From: Cantharellus purpuraceus
Lineage: Eukaryota > Basidiomycota > Agaricomycetes > Cantharellales > Hydnaceae
Assembly (NCBI GenBank): GCA_025174535.1
Contig: JALBUN010000022.1
Span: forward strand, 363,352-427,351
Length of the DNA: 64,000 bases
Direction of reading: 5' to 3'
The position numbers and the translations under genes are program-made. Of this stretch, positions 32,392-43,137 are shown one piece after another. How positions within the stretch are numbered: the stretch's first letter is position 1; every line of letters begins with the position of its first letter. Under the pieces are notes generated by a model. That model was not told where the DNA came from. It did not search any database and saw only the letters and a program-made list of their open reading frames with translations.

Positions 32392-33424
32392 ATGTCGTAC
32401 CCCTTAGCAAACATGAGTGTGGCTGAGCTTGAGCAGCTGCTCCTGGCCTGATGGAAGGAGGAGGAGGAGGAGCAGAGATGGAAGGAGGAGGCTGAGGTGG
32501 AATGGAGGCGGAAGGAGGAGGAGGAGGAGGAGTGGAGATGGAAGGAGGAGGAGGAGTGGAGACAGAAGGAGGGGGCTGAGGTGGAATGGAGACGGAAGGA
32601 GGAGCAGCAGCAGCAGAGATGGAAGGAGGAGGAGGAGCAGAGACAGAAGGAGGACGAGCATAGACAGAAGGAGGAGGAGCAGAGACAGAAGGAGGAGGAG
32701 CAGAGACAGAAGGAGGAGGAGCAGAGACAGAAGGAGGAGGAGCAGAGACAGGAGGAGGAGGAGCAGAGACAGGAGGAGGAGGAGCAGAGACAGAAGGAGG
32801 AGGAGGAGCGGAGATGGAAGGAGGAGGTGGAGGGCGGAGATGGAAGGAGGAGGTGGAGGCAGAACAGAGATGGAAGGAGGAAGAAGCAAAGGCTGAGCGA
32901 GCATGCAGGGTCAAGGAGCTGGTGGCCACGATGGAGGCCACGAGGCTGAAGGAAGTGGAAGAGCAGGTGCATGAGCTAGAAGCCACCATGGAGGTAGAGG
33001 AGGAGGTGACCGGGGCAGGGGTGACTAGTCACCCAGGGAGTCCGAGTGTGCCAATACGGATGAGGTCGCCATTATCTCAATCACATGGATGGAGTCAACC
33101 TGTCTGACAACTGTCCCTCCAGTAGACTTGCCGTTGCGTCTGCAACCATGGCTGTTATTTGCGGTGGGTGTGGCTGAAGAGGATGATGCGGCAGAGGCAG
33201 AGAGGGTGGAAGTGGAGGCAGATCCTGATGCCAACATGGAGCTTGATGCAAATGCAGAGCCTGAGGCGGGTGTGGATGTTGGGATGGATATGGAGCTGGA
33301 TCCTACCTCAAATTGTTACAAGGGGGTGGCTTGGGTAGCTGCAGTTGAAGCTCGCAAAAGGGCGGAGCTATATGCTGCTACTACCAAGAAGAACCTTGAG
33401 GTCACGGTCTTTTCAAGTGCTGAT
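32392..33424 (+). pseudogene. Antisense accessory gene of element A4, truncated
   Basis: Starts at ATG 32392 (MSYPLANMSVAELEQLLLA), but a TGA follows immediately at the position where A3 has CGA. The Glu/Arg-rich repeat region (RQKEEEEQ units of eight residues, five or six in tandem near 32640-32800) is followed by LKEVEEQVHELEATMEVEEE and then an acidic region (VEADPDANMELDANAEPEAG, WVAAVEARKRAELYAATTKK). The gene is cut at 33424 by the Copia 3' LTR. A TATA-like ATATAAAAGG lies near 32350-32360. Confidence 0.7.
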
Positions 33425-33577
33425 TGTAGAGCTCAAAAGCGAAGATGTGTGTTATCAGATAAGCCAGGCTACAAACCCAGCAAAAAACAAAATTGTAACA
33501 CATAAAATACTCATATCTCCTCATAGAATAATCCAATTTATACCAATCTTTCTAGGGACCTTCAGTGCATTCCAACA
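33425..33577 (-). repeat. Copia 3' LTR
   Basis: A 153 bp LTR: TGTTGGAATGCACTGAAGG at its start and GAGCTCTACA at its end. The polypurine tract GAGGGGGTG sits just upstream (33578-33588). It cuts the A4 accessory gene. Confidence 0.88.
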
Positions 33578-33584
33578 CACCCCC

Positions 33585-35389
33585 TCAATGAAGTGTCCCT
33601 TCAATCCTACCAATCCCTAATCCATCTCTGAACTTCACATGCTTGGCACCCACCAGACTCTTGGTTAGCACATCAGCTACCATCTCATTAGTCGGCACAA
33701 ACTGGAGTTTCAGCAATCTCCTTTCCACCTTTTTCCTCAACCAGTGATACATAACATCAATGTCCTTCATCCTGGAGTGGTGTTCAGGGTTCTTGGATAC
33801 CCCAATGGCAGGTTGGCTGTCACAATAAAGCATGACTGGAGGAAGGTGGTAACCAAGTTCAGTTAGCAACTGTTTCAACCACATGGCTTCATGTCCTGCA
33901 AAGTTAGCTGACATGTATTCAGCATCAGATGAGGATGTTGCCACTGTGGGTTGCCGTTTGCTGCTCCAACTGACTGCTGCTCCACCAATGACAAAGGCAT
34001 ATCCAGTTGTTGACTGTCTCCTGTCCTCATCTCCTGCATAGTTGGCATTGCAGTAGACCTGGAGCATTGCCTGGGAGCCAGAGTCTGGAGGTCCATACGT
34101 CATCCCCAGTTCAGCAGTCCCTTTGAGATATTTGAGCACATGCTGAACCACCTTTCAATAACCCAAACCAGGATTTGAGTTGAATTGGCAAAGTTCACCA
34201 ACTGCATGTGCAATGTCTGGTCTGGTTCCAATTGCAAGGTAATTCAGGCTCCCAATGGTGGCAAGGTATGGAACACCTCTCATGGCCTCAATGTCCTCCT
34301 TTGACTGTGGACAGAGATCCTTGGAGAGATGACAGCCTGGATCAAGAGGAGTCGACACTGGCTTGCAATTCTCCATGTTGAATCACTTCAAAACATCCAG
34401 TGCATACTTGTGCTGATTAATGTGCAATGTCCTCTTTCTCCTGTCTCTGTGGATTTCCAGACCGACAATGTACCTGGCAGGTCCCATGTCCTTCATTTTG
34501 AAGTGTTGCAACAGCTCAAGTTTTACTTTGTCAAGATGGGTGCAACTGTTGCATGCTATAAGCTGATCATCAACATAGACAGGGACGTAGACTTTGATGG
34601 GTCCTTGGATGTAGAGGTAAAGGAGGCTGTCCACCTTGGATCTGGTGAATCCCATGTCATGGAAAGCTTGGTCCAGTTTGGCATGCCACCTGTTTCACCC
34701 TTGCCTGGTTCCATAGATGGCCTTGTTTAGTCTCCCAACCTTGTCTCCTTGCCTGTGTCCATCTGGAAGTTCCATGTAGACCTCCTCTTCAATATTGCCA
34801 TTCAAATAGGCAGATTTGAAATCAACTTGGTCCAATTCCAGATCCTCAAGGGCGGCAAGGGCTAGGAGCACTCTGAGCATGTTGAATCTCACAACAGGGG
34901 CAAATGTTTCCATGCCTTCTGTGTGTATCCTTTTGCAACCACTCTAGATCTGAAGCGCTCAATGGATCCATCAGGGTTCTTCTTAAGTTTGAATACCCAT
35001 TTGGAGCCCACAGCCTTCTTGCCTGCAGGGAGATTCACCACTGTCCAAACATTGTTGTCCATAAGTGACTGATATTCTTCATTGCAGGACTCTCTCCACC
35101 ATGGTGCATCAACTCTAGACATGGCCTCCTGATAAGTGGATGGTTCAGGGAGGTCAGGAGCATTGCTGAGGTTGACAAGTTCCTCAAGTAGATGTTAGAC
35201 AGATGGTATGGCAGATTCAGCCTGTTCCACCCCCTCATTCTGGACATCATCCACCCCCTCAGTTGGATCATCTCTCTCCTGTGACTCAGGTGGAGGATTC
35301 CTGTACTGGGCAGCATTTGGGACAAGCCACCATGGTTGGGGGGGGATGCACATGCATGCTGAATGCCTTGGAGGAGGGTCAGGTGGTAG
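33585..35389 (-). pseudogene. Copia reverse transcriptase and RNase H
   Basis: From right to left: GSKWVFKLKKNPDGSIERF, DQVDFKSAYLNGNIEEEVYM, VPVYVDDQLIACN (the YVDD catalytic box of copia RT), DMGPARYIVGLEI, then LGYNHLP-type region with ENCKPVSTPLDPG, and RNase H with DEDRRQSTTGYAFVIGGAAV, SSSDAEYMS and VPTNEMVADVLTK. Frameshifts between these blocks (near 34150, 34380, 34690 and 34910) break it. It is interrupted at 35389/35395 by A3. The RNase H frame (33585-34151) is open to its natural end. Confidence 0.9.
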
Positions 35390-35394
35390 AGGTG

Positions 35395-35803
35395 TGTTAC
35401 GCACTAGGTCCGATTGGGGTCGGAGATTGGGTCGGAGTCGGAGCACGTCGTGGGGTCAGAACGGACTTGGCTTCAGCTTATGTGCTGCGCCCTCACTAAT
35501 ACCGGTGTCCGAGATTTTGGAGATGGAGTATGACTTACAGAGTTAGGATCGGACTTAGGAGCTAGGTGTGATTCAATATTCGAACTGGGGAATGGAGTCC
35601 CCAGTCGGCAACTTAAATACATATTTGAAATCTAATAATAATTACTCCGGTGATGGGTCTCCGAGGCCGACGGCCTTACATGAGTATGTCCAAGTCCAAC
35701 GGGGACGGATGTCCGGGTTCCCAAATGGAGTATAGATTTCATATGCGTGGGGATCTGAGGGGATCGGACGGGGATCTGGGCGTTAATGAATATAGTCATA
35801 ACA
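35395..35803 (-). repeat. A3 3' LTR
   Basis: 409 bp, TGTTATGAC to GTGCGTAACA read on the minus strand, short form (GGTTCCC joins directly to AAATGGAGTATAG). The polypurine tract AAATGGAGAGATAC adjoins at 35804-35819. Confidence 0.9.
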
Positions 35804-36304
35804 GTATCTCTCCATTTAAGGCCGAGCCCCTGAGGCCTCATGTCCATGGATTGAATAGGTGAGACGGTTGGGTGCAGTCGGAGTTATACTGGGGTCTGGA
35901 GACATATAAAAGGAGGGGCATGATTGAGGTCTTATCCTCAGCGATGTCAAACCCTTTGGCAAGCATGAGCGTGGCCGAGCTGGAGCAGTTGCTCTTGGCC
36001 CGACGGAAGGAAGAGGAAGAGGTGCAGAAACGGAAAGAGGAGGAGGAAGCAGAATGGAGATGGAAGGAGGAGGAGGCAGAGCGGAAGCGGAAGGAGGAGG
36101 AGGAGGCGGAGCGGAGGCGGAAGGAGGAGGAGGAGGAACAACGGAAAGAAGCGGTGAAAACGGAATGGAGAAGGAAAGAGGAGGAAGCGAAGGCAGAGAG
36201 GGCCTGCAAGGTGAAGGAACTTGCGGCAGCGATGGAGGCCGCGAGACTGAAGGAAGTGGAGGAGCAGGCGCATGAGTTAGAGGCGGCCATGGAGGTAGAG
36301 GAGG

Positions 36305-37734
36305 TGTATGGGAACCACCTTTTCCCTATCAAATTCCATTTATGCAGCACCAATGTGCTATTCTTTGCTTTTCCATTCCTAAATATCCGCATATATTTGA
36401 TGCTTGTACCTGGAATGGACTTATTCAAATATTCTCTATTTTTCCATATTTTTTTGGGAATATTCCATGCAGAACTCAGCTCAGAATCATTTATTTCTGC
36501 TGTGCTACAGTTGTGGACCCATAGGCACCCACAAACCTTCGCGCAGCCGGCTCTCCCCTTTTGGACCAGGCATTTGGCCTCAATTCAAGCTCAGATGTCT
36601 CTGATCAATAAATATTCTGTAACTTAACAACCACAGCCTCTCAGGGCACTATTTTCCATGGAGATCATCACCTGAGATGTGGCTATCCATGGCTGTCCAA
36701 ACCAGTGCAGAAAACAGGGTGGACACCCTTCTTTTTGCCTGATCAGTGCCTAGTTCAGGGATCAGATCAGCTGATGGGTGATCAAATCAGGTGATTGCCT
36801 TGGAATATTCTACCCCTTTCCATAACATTCTAGCTGTTTCCCTCTATTATTAGATAGAACTTTCCAGAACCATTATTCAGCTCCTGATCAGTGTTAGTGC
36901 TGTGACCAGATCCTGTGATTGGCTGGGAATATTCTACCCCTTTCTTCCACCTTCCACAACCTTCCAGTAGTTTCCATCTATTAATAGGTAGAATATTCCA
37001 GAACCATTAGTCAGCCCCTGTAAATACAATATATAAGGAGGCCATTCTGCCTCTGAAGAAGAACATATCATCATATTCTACCCATCTTCTGCACACCAGT
37101 GTGACTAGAGTGACATACAGTGTCATCCTCTATCTCAGTAACTGTTGATTACCAGTTCAAGGATCTTTTACAGTTGTGTAACTGTACTTGATTGCACTCG
37201 AAGTAGTGATATTCCTGCTTTGGCGTGAGTGTAGTATCTGCCTCACGTGACTACGAATCTACAGGGTGAGATTGTCTGTCGATAGTCCTGCCATTAGTGC
37301 TCTTGTTTAAGTTACTAGTGTGTACTGCCTTTGCAGAGCATTAGAAGCTTGAACTCGTGTGAAGCAGTTGCTAGACTACTTCACACATTGCTGTTACCCG
37401 CTTCTGAGTGCCACTGGTTGGACGGTTGGATTCATCCACCTACTTCCTTTAGCCTCTAAGTGCATTCCCCTCTTTTTGGAATATCTGGACCCCTAAGCGT
37501 CCGTGAACTCTAGACTCTGGAAGTCTTATTCATTTCTTGCTGCTAAGAAGCGTATTACCTTTCTGCGTATAGTCTGCATTGACCAATACAAAGGATTGTA
37601 ACCAAAGTACAAGCGTTAAATTGTTTCTGGAGTTGTGCTGCAGCAGGGTTTGATATTCTTCTCAGCTGTTCATTCACGGAATTGTGGTGATTTAGAGTTT
37701 GCCCTAACACCATAATTTTGCAGGTTCCAAAACA
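36305..37734 (+). mobile_element. Solo LTR B (copy B1), TSD GGAGG
   Basis: 1,430 bp, TGTATGGGAACCACC to GGTTCCAAAACA, duplication GGAGG at 36300-36304 and 37735-37739. It splits the accessory gene of A3. Very similar to B0 and to the inverted copy B2. Confidence 0.93.
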
Positions 37735-38311
37735 GGAGGAGGTGACCGGGGCAGGGAAGACCAGCCACCCAGGAAGTCTGAGCGTGCCCATATGGCCAGG
37801 GACCCCGGAAGTCGCCATCATCTCCATTACGTGGATGGAGACAACTTGTCCGAAAACTGTCACTGCGGTTGACTCGCCGTTACGTCCGTGGGTACAGCCA
37901 TTGTTTGGGTTGGGGGCAGCTGAGGAAGACGATGCGGTGGAGGCGGAGAGGGCGGAGGTGGAAGCGGATCCCGATGCCAATATGGAGCTCGACGCAAATG
38001 CGGAGCCCGAGGCGGGCGTGGATGTTGGGATGGATGCGGAGCCGGATCCTACTTTGAATTCCTACGAGGAGATGGCTTGGGTAGCTGCGGTCGAGGCTCG
38101 CAAAAGAGCAGAGCTCTATGCTGCTACCACCAAGAAGAACCTCGACGTCGCGATCTTTTCACTGAAGGCCTACCTGAGTGCTGATACGGAGAAGCGGGAG
38201 GCAGACCGGAGGGTCATATGGTGCAAGGTGGAGAGTCGCGTGTTGGCGACCCGTAAGAAGGAGCTGCGTGTCGTGAGGTTGGCAATCCAGCTTCGCAAGC
38301 ACGAGATGGAG

Positions 38312-39740
38312 TGTTTTGGAACCCGCAAAATTATGGTGTTAGGGCAAACTCTAAATCACCACAATTCCGTGAATGAACAGCTGAGAAGAATATCAAACCC
38401 TGCTGCAGCACAACTCCAGAAACAATTTAACGTTTGTACTTTGGTTACAATCCTTTGTATTGGTCAATGCAGACTATACGCAGAAAGGTAATACGTTTCT
38501 TAGCAGCAAGAAATGAATAAGACTTCCAGAGTCTAGAGTTCACGGACGCTTAGGGGTCCAGATATTCCAAAAAAAGGGGAATGCACTTAGAGGCTAAAGG
38601 AAGTAGGTGGATGAATCCAACCGTCCAACCAGTGGCACTCAGAAGCGGGTAACAGCAATGTGTGAAGTAGTCTAGCAACTGCTTCACACGAGTTCAAACT
38701 TCTAATGCTCTGCAAAGGCAGTACACACTAGTAACTTAAACAAGAGCACTAATGGCAGGACTATCGACAGACAATCTCACCCTGTAGATTCGTAGTCACG
38801 TGAGGCAGATACTACACTCACGCCCAAAGCAGGAATATCACTACTTCGAGTGCAATCAAGTACAGTTACACAACTGTAAAAGATCCTTGAACTGGTAATC
38901 AACAGTTACTGAGATAGAGGATGACACTGTATGTCACTCTAGTCACACTGGTGTGCAGAAGATGGGTAGAATATGATGATATGTTCTTCTTCAGAGGCAG
39001 AATGGCCTCCTTATATATTGTATTTACAGGGGCTGACTAATGGTTCTGGAATATTCTACCTATTAATAGATGGAAACTACTGGAAGGTTGTGGAAGGTGG
39101 AAGAAAGGGTAGAATATTCCCAGCCAATCACAGGATCTGGTCACAGCACTAACACTGATCAGGAGCTGAATAATGGTTCTGGAAAGTTCTATCTAATAAT
39201 AGAGGGAAACAGCTAGAATGTTATGGAAAGGGTAGAATATTCCAAGGCAATCACCTGATTTGATCACCCATCAGCTGATCTGATCCATGAACTAGGCACT
39301 GATCAGGCAAAAAGAAGGGTGTCCACCCTGTTTTCTGCACTGGTTTGGACAGCCATGGATAGCCACATCTCAGGTGATGATCTCCATGGAAAATAGTGCC
39401 CTGAGAGGCTGTGGTTGTTAAGTTACAGAATATTTATTGATCAGAGACATCTGAGCTTGAATTGAGGCCAAATGCCTGGTCCAAAAGGGGAGAGCCGGCT
39501 GCGCGAAGGTTTGTGGGTGCCTATGGGTCCACAACTGTAGCACAGCAGAAATAAATGATTCTGAGCTGAGTTCTGCATGGAATATTCCCAAAAAAATATG
39601 GAAAAATAGAGAATATTTGAATAAGTCCATTCCAGGTACAAGCATCAAATATATGCGGATATTTAGGAATGGAAAAGCAAAGAATAGCACATTGGTGCTG
39701 CATAAATGGAATTTGATAGGGAAAAGGTGGTTCCCATACA
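38312..39740 (-). mobile_element. Solo LTR B (copy B2, inverted), TSD TGGAG
   Basis: 1,429 bp, opposite orientation to B1, duplication TGGAG at 38307-38311 and 39741-39745. B1 and B2 lie 577 bp apart as a long inverted repeat and both interrupt the same accessory gene. Confidence 0.93.
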
Positions 39741-40524
39741 TGGAGAAGGCGGCAGCAGAACAGCAGGACAAGGAGGAGGAGAGGGAACGCTTGGAGGCCG
39801 CAGCAAGGAGGGGCGGACCACCCAAGGCTCTGGCTGCAATGGAGCCATTTGGCAGACCCAGCGTAACTTGCGACTTATGTCGTGATGCGGGTGTGGAGTG
39901 CGTGTGGCCTACCGGCCCAACTCACCGCCTTCGGTCCTGCGATCATTGTCAGGGTCGGAAAGGAGGGTGTAGGATCGATGGAAAGTTTGATCCCCAGAGT
40001 CGGAGCGTCAAGCCCCGACTAGTGGTACAGGAGGGGCAAAGAAGGAATCGGAGGGTCGTCTGACCAAAAAGAGGCAGACTGAGACGGGTGCTGTAGCAGC
40101 CGGGGGTAGCGGCGTCAGATCGGAAGGGGCAACAACCAGTGCAGGTATGGGGCGCGTCTCTGTGCCCAATAGCACTGTGGGCCAGCTTATCAGGCTGGTT
40201 AACCTGCAGTCGGAGCACCTTTGGCGGACAGAGGGGTTGTTAGTAGACTTGGTGAGGACGATGAAACAGAAGGAGGTTCTGGAGGGTCGTTGGACAGCCA
40301 AGTTACGTCAGTTGTGGAAGTTCATGGCCCCGTTGGATGAGGATTCAGACATGGGAGATGAGAAGGATTGGGTGTCGGATGTAGAGAGTGATGAGGAGTT
40401 GGAGACAGAGCCTGAGGTAGATAAGGAAAAGGGGAAAAGGAAACGCGATGTATAAGATAAGGATGAAAATGATTATAAATTTCAGAGCGGAGAAAAATGA
40501 GTTGGAGTGATATTCCTTTGGAGT

Positions 40525-40549
40525 TTTTTTTTTTTTTTTTTTTTTTTTG
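40525..40549. repeat. Poly-T run
   Basis: About 25 consecutive T between the accessory gene and the chromodomain gene of A3. The homologous place in the palindrome arms has only TTTTTT, so the run expanded here. It could carry the convergent poly(A) signals. Confidence 0.7.
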
Positions 40550-40623
40550 AGGAGCTGGTAATTTCCCTTGACTTGTAATAGAGTGGTGATGCGAAATAAT
40601 AGAATTAGCATTAGTAATTGAAC

Positions 40624-41411
40624 TTAAAGATTCATAAGAGGGCCAGGTTTGTCTGGATAAGCGGAGTGAAAATTGGAGATGGATTCGGATGCGTGATTGA
40701 GTTCAGATGCAGAGATCCATGAAGACTCTTCATCAGTGCCTTCGTATCCAGTCCATTTGACTAAGTACTGGAGCTTGCACTTGTATTGACAGTCGATCTT
40801 TGAGTCCAGGATCTCCAAGATCTCATATTCATTGTCTCCTTCAATGATAATTGGGGGAGGTGGGGGTTGCATGCGACCAGAGATCTCGTTCGTAGTAGCG
40901 GGTTCAAGCATTGATATATGGAAGACCGGATGAACTGCTCAGAAGTGGTCAGGGAGGCGGAGGGTGAAAGACCTGCTGCCCGCGCAAGCAATGACCTCAT
41001 AAGGACCTAAGTATTTCTCGGAGAGTTTCTTTGATGGACGGGTGGTCCGGAAGTGTTTGGCCTTAACGAATACTTTGTCTCCAATTTGCAGGTCCGGAGC
41101 CGGAATGCGGCGTCGGTCTGCGGAGACTTGATATTGTTTCTGAGCATCGGAGATGGTTTCTCAGAGATGTTGGTGTAGTTGATCGAGGTTGGTTACAAAT
41201 TGGCGGGCTTTGGTGGAGGCAAGTTCCTTCTCGGGGTGGACGGAGATGTTTGGATGGTAGCCTTTATTAGCAAAGAATGGAGAGATGCTGGTAGTTGCAT
41301 TTGGAGCGTTGTTGTAGGCAAACTCTGCGATCGGAAGTAGATCAGCCCAGTTGTCTTGTTGACAGTTACAATAGATTCGGAGATATTGTTCCAGGGACTG
41401 ATTCATTCGTT
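40624..41411 (-). pseudogene. A3 chromodomain and C-terminal half of integrase
   Basis: Integrase part (41161-41411): ERMNQSLEQYL with the third catalytic acidic residue, NWADLLPIAEFAYNNAPNAT and SPFFANKGYHPNISVHPEKEL. The chromodomain (40624-40911) shows YEILEILDSK, LQYLVKWTGYEGTDEESSWIS and ends PDKPGPLMNL. A TGA near 41160 and another near 40940 separate them. The upstream half of integrase is at 49251-49808, beyond the D/C insertion. Confidence 0.88.
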
Positions 41412-41621
41412 CTGTTGATGAGCCAGGACGCATCGAGGACGCATATCGAACTACTCTGACAGTCCAACTCCGCCAGCGTCTTTTCATATCAACTTTTAAA
41501 TAGCGCTGCAACTCCCTATCCACCTCAGTCTCTAATTCGAGCCATCGATTGTCACTCGTGTTTCATCGCCATCGATCATTATCAGCCTTCTATTCACACC
41601 GATCCTTTCATCATCATTCAC

Positions 41622-42056
41622 ATGGTTTCCCATTCTATTCCCCTCTCAAACATCACTTCTAATAATTCGTCACACTGGTCTCTGGACACAGAGGACTATC
41701 AAAAATATGCCGAGCTCCATGGGCATGTTAAGCCACCTCCACGTGTCAAAATACTTCCAAAACTCTTTCAACGTCCAAGATCCCCACCATGTCTCTCTTA
41801 TGCCATTGGCGATTCCATATTCTTTCACAATTCCGTTGAACCATATACATTCCTCGACATTTCACCTCTATATCATAACACGGATAGAAGAGTCGAGCGT
41901 GAGGTAGAATTTCAGTCGCCATTGCCGACCTATCCTCCCACTTCAATCCGACTCAGGTTACATCGTGTCAGGCAAAGGGACCGAATACTCTTGGAGCGGG
42001 ATACCATATGGAGACGGATCACTAAGACAATAAGGAGTATTTGTTGTGGATGCTGA
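41622..42056 (+). CDS. Small protein encoded by repeat D, copy 1
   Basis: ATG at 41622 opens 144 codons: SIPLSNITSNNSSHWSLDTE, HVKPPPRVKILPKLFQ, then YAIGDSIFFHNSVEPYTFLD and RRVEREVEFQS. A frame change near 42040 would continue into DADGSPHVTQGQL. The spaced motif W-S-x-D ... PPPxV ... Y-x-IGD-x-x-F ... PY-x-F also occurs in the ORF at the 3' end of element C (48278-48547). There are no transmembrane segments or catalytic motifs that I recognise. The function is unknown. Confidence 0.5.
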   Translation: MVSHSIPLSNITSNNSSHWSLDTEDYQKYAELHGHVKPPPRVKILPKLFQRPRSPPCLSYAIGDSIFFHNSVEPYTFLDISPLYHNTDRRVEREVEFQSPLPTYPPTSIRLRLHRVRQRDRILLERDTIWRRITKTIRSICCGC

Positions 42057-42707
42057 CGGAAGTCCTCATGTGACTCAGGGTCAATTAACCTTTGGAGCCG
42101 TAGGGAAGATGGTATTGGTGGACATTTCTATTGTTCTTTTATATGACTCACCCCTGTTTCATCTTTTAATTCATTCATACACGACTTACTCATCCTTGTT
42201 CTATTTTTGGTTCTTTTATTACTCATCACCCCTATTCTTACAAAGATTACCCCTATCTGTCGTTTCATTTCTCCATGATTACCCCCTTTAGTAGTTCAAC
42301 TTCACACACATCGTCAGCTGGCTTGATCAGCATTTCTTGCATCATATTGCATCATTTGCTCCTCATATTGTGTCGTTGTGCCCTGGGGATTTGTATATAA
42401 AAGTGCGCTAGTTTTTGCCTTTGGAATCAATCAACAAGTTTTCAGCCAATGCTCTAAGTCAAAGTCACGCTCTAAGTCTACACTCTACATCACAATCCAT
42501 CATCTCTACACTGAGGTAAAACACCTTGGTTCAACGATCAGATTTCCCTCCGCCACCGAGAGGTTGATTCTCCTGAAACCAGCTTTCGCGTACCTCCCAA
42601 CCGGGCTCCGCATTGTCATCCAGTCACAGAGCATGATCAGCCATCGGGACCGACCTTTTGCTCCCATCCTCATCCAACCACAGAGCACTATCCCACTTCC
42701 CTGTTAC

Positions 42708-43069
42708 TGTCAGGGTTCAAATAAGTCATATTCTATTTTTAGTATTTTCTCTTGACACCCCTATCAGCGCAGCCTGTCAGGGTGCGTCTCCCCTATTTCA
42801 TTGCCCCTATCACTTCCCCTATCTTTCCTCCCCTATCTTGGTTCTCCTATCCGTCTCCATCATTTAGTATAAAGACTCGCCTTGGTGCAGTGTGATCCCC
42901 TCAGCTTGATCTCTGAGGATATCCGCTGTACCAGGTAAGTCCCATGTATTTATCAGAAACAGCTGTATAGACTGAGGATATCCGCTGTACCAGCTGGCAT
43001 TATTTCTTATCAGCTCTCACTTATTGAGTATCTTGTTGTTGTGGCCTCGTCATCAGCGTCGCCCTCACA
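42708..43069 (+). repeat. C 5' LTR
   Basis: 362 bp, TGTCAGGGTT to CCCTCACA. TATA-like TATAAAG at 42868-42874. Positions 42935-42993 form an intron-like unit (GTAAGT...CAG, 59 bp) whose last 20 or so bases repeat the sequence just before it (GAGGATATCCGCTGTACCAG). Confidence 0.92.
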
Positions 43070-43137
43070 GAAGATCAAGCTCATAAGGCGACCCCACACC
43101 TCATAACACTTTCCCTATTAACTACTTCACCGATACC

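Larger units (their letters stand above)
35944..40455 (+). pseudogene. Antisense accessory gene of A3: Glu/Arg-rich and zinc-cluster protein
   Basis: Coding pieces 35944-36304, 37740-38311 and 39746-40063 join exactly in frame once the two solo B LTRs and their duplications are ignored, giving 416 codons to TGA at 40061-40063. A one-base shift near 40012 would extend it to 40455. Regions: SMSVAELEQLLLARRKEEEE with a Glu/Lys/Arg coiled-coil stretch; an acidic middle (EADPDANMELDANAEPEAGV); VAAVEARKRAELYAATTKK; then a cysteine cluster C-x2-C-x6-C-x12-C-x2-C-x6-C (CDLCRDAGVEC, CDHCQGRKGGC), reminiscent of Zn2Cys6 DNA-binding proteins; and an acidic tail (LDEDSDMGDEKDW). TATA-like TATAAAAGG lies at 35905-35913. 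It runs opposite to gag-pol. Function unknown. Confidence 0.75.

Noticed and set aside
40525..40549. Poly-T run considered as the tail of a reverse-strand LINE or processed gene
   Set aside because: No target duplication and no adjacent LINE sequence; the homologous site has a short T-run, so simple expansion is enough.
42046..42291. Hydrophobic frame after the D ORF
   Set aside because: Only its first 20 or so codons (DADGSPHVTQG) look related to the C ORF tail; the rest is pyrimidine-rich non-coding sequence.
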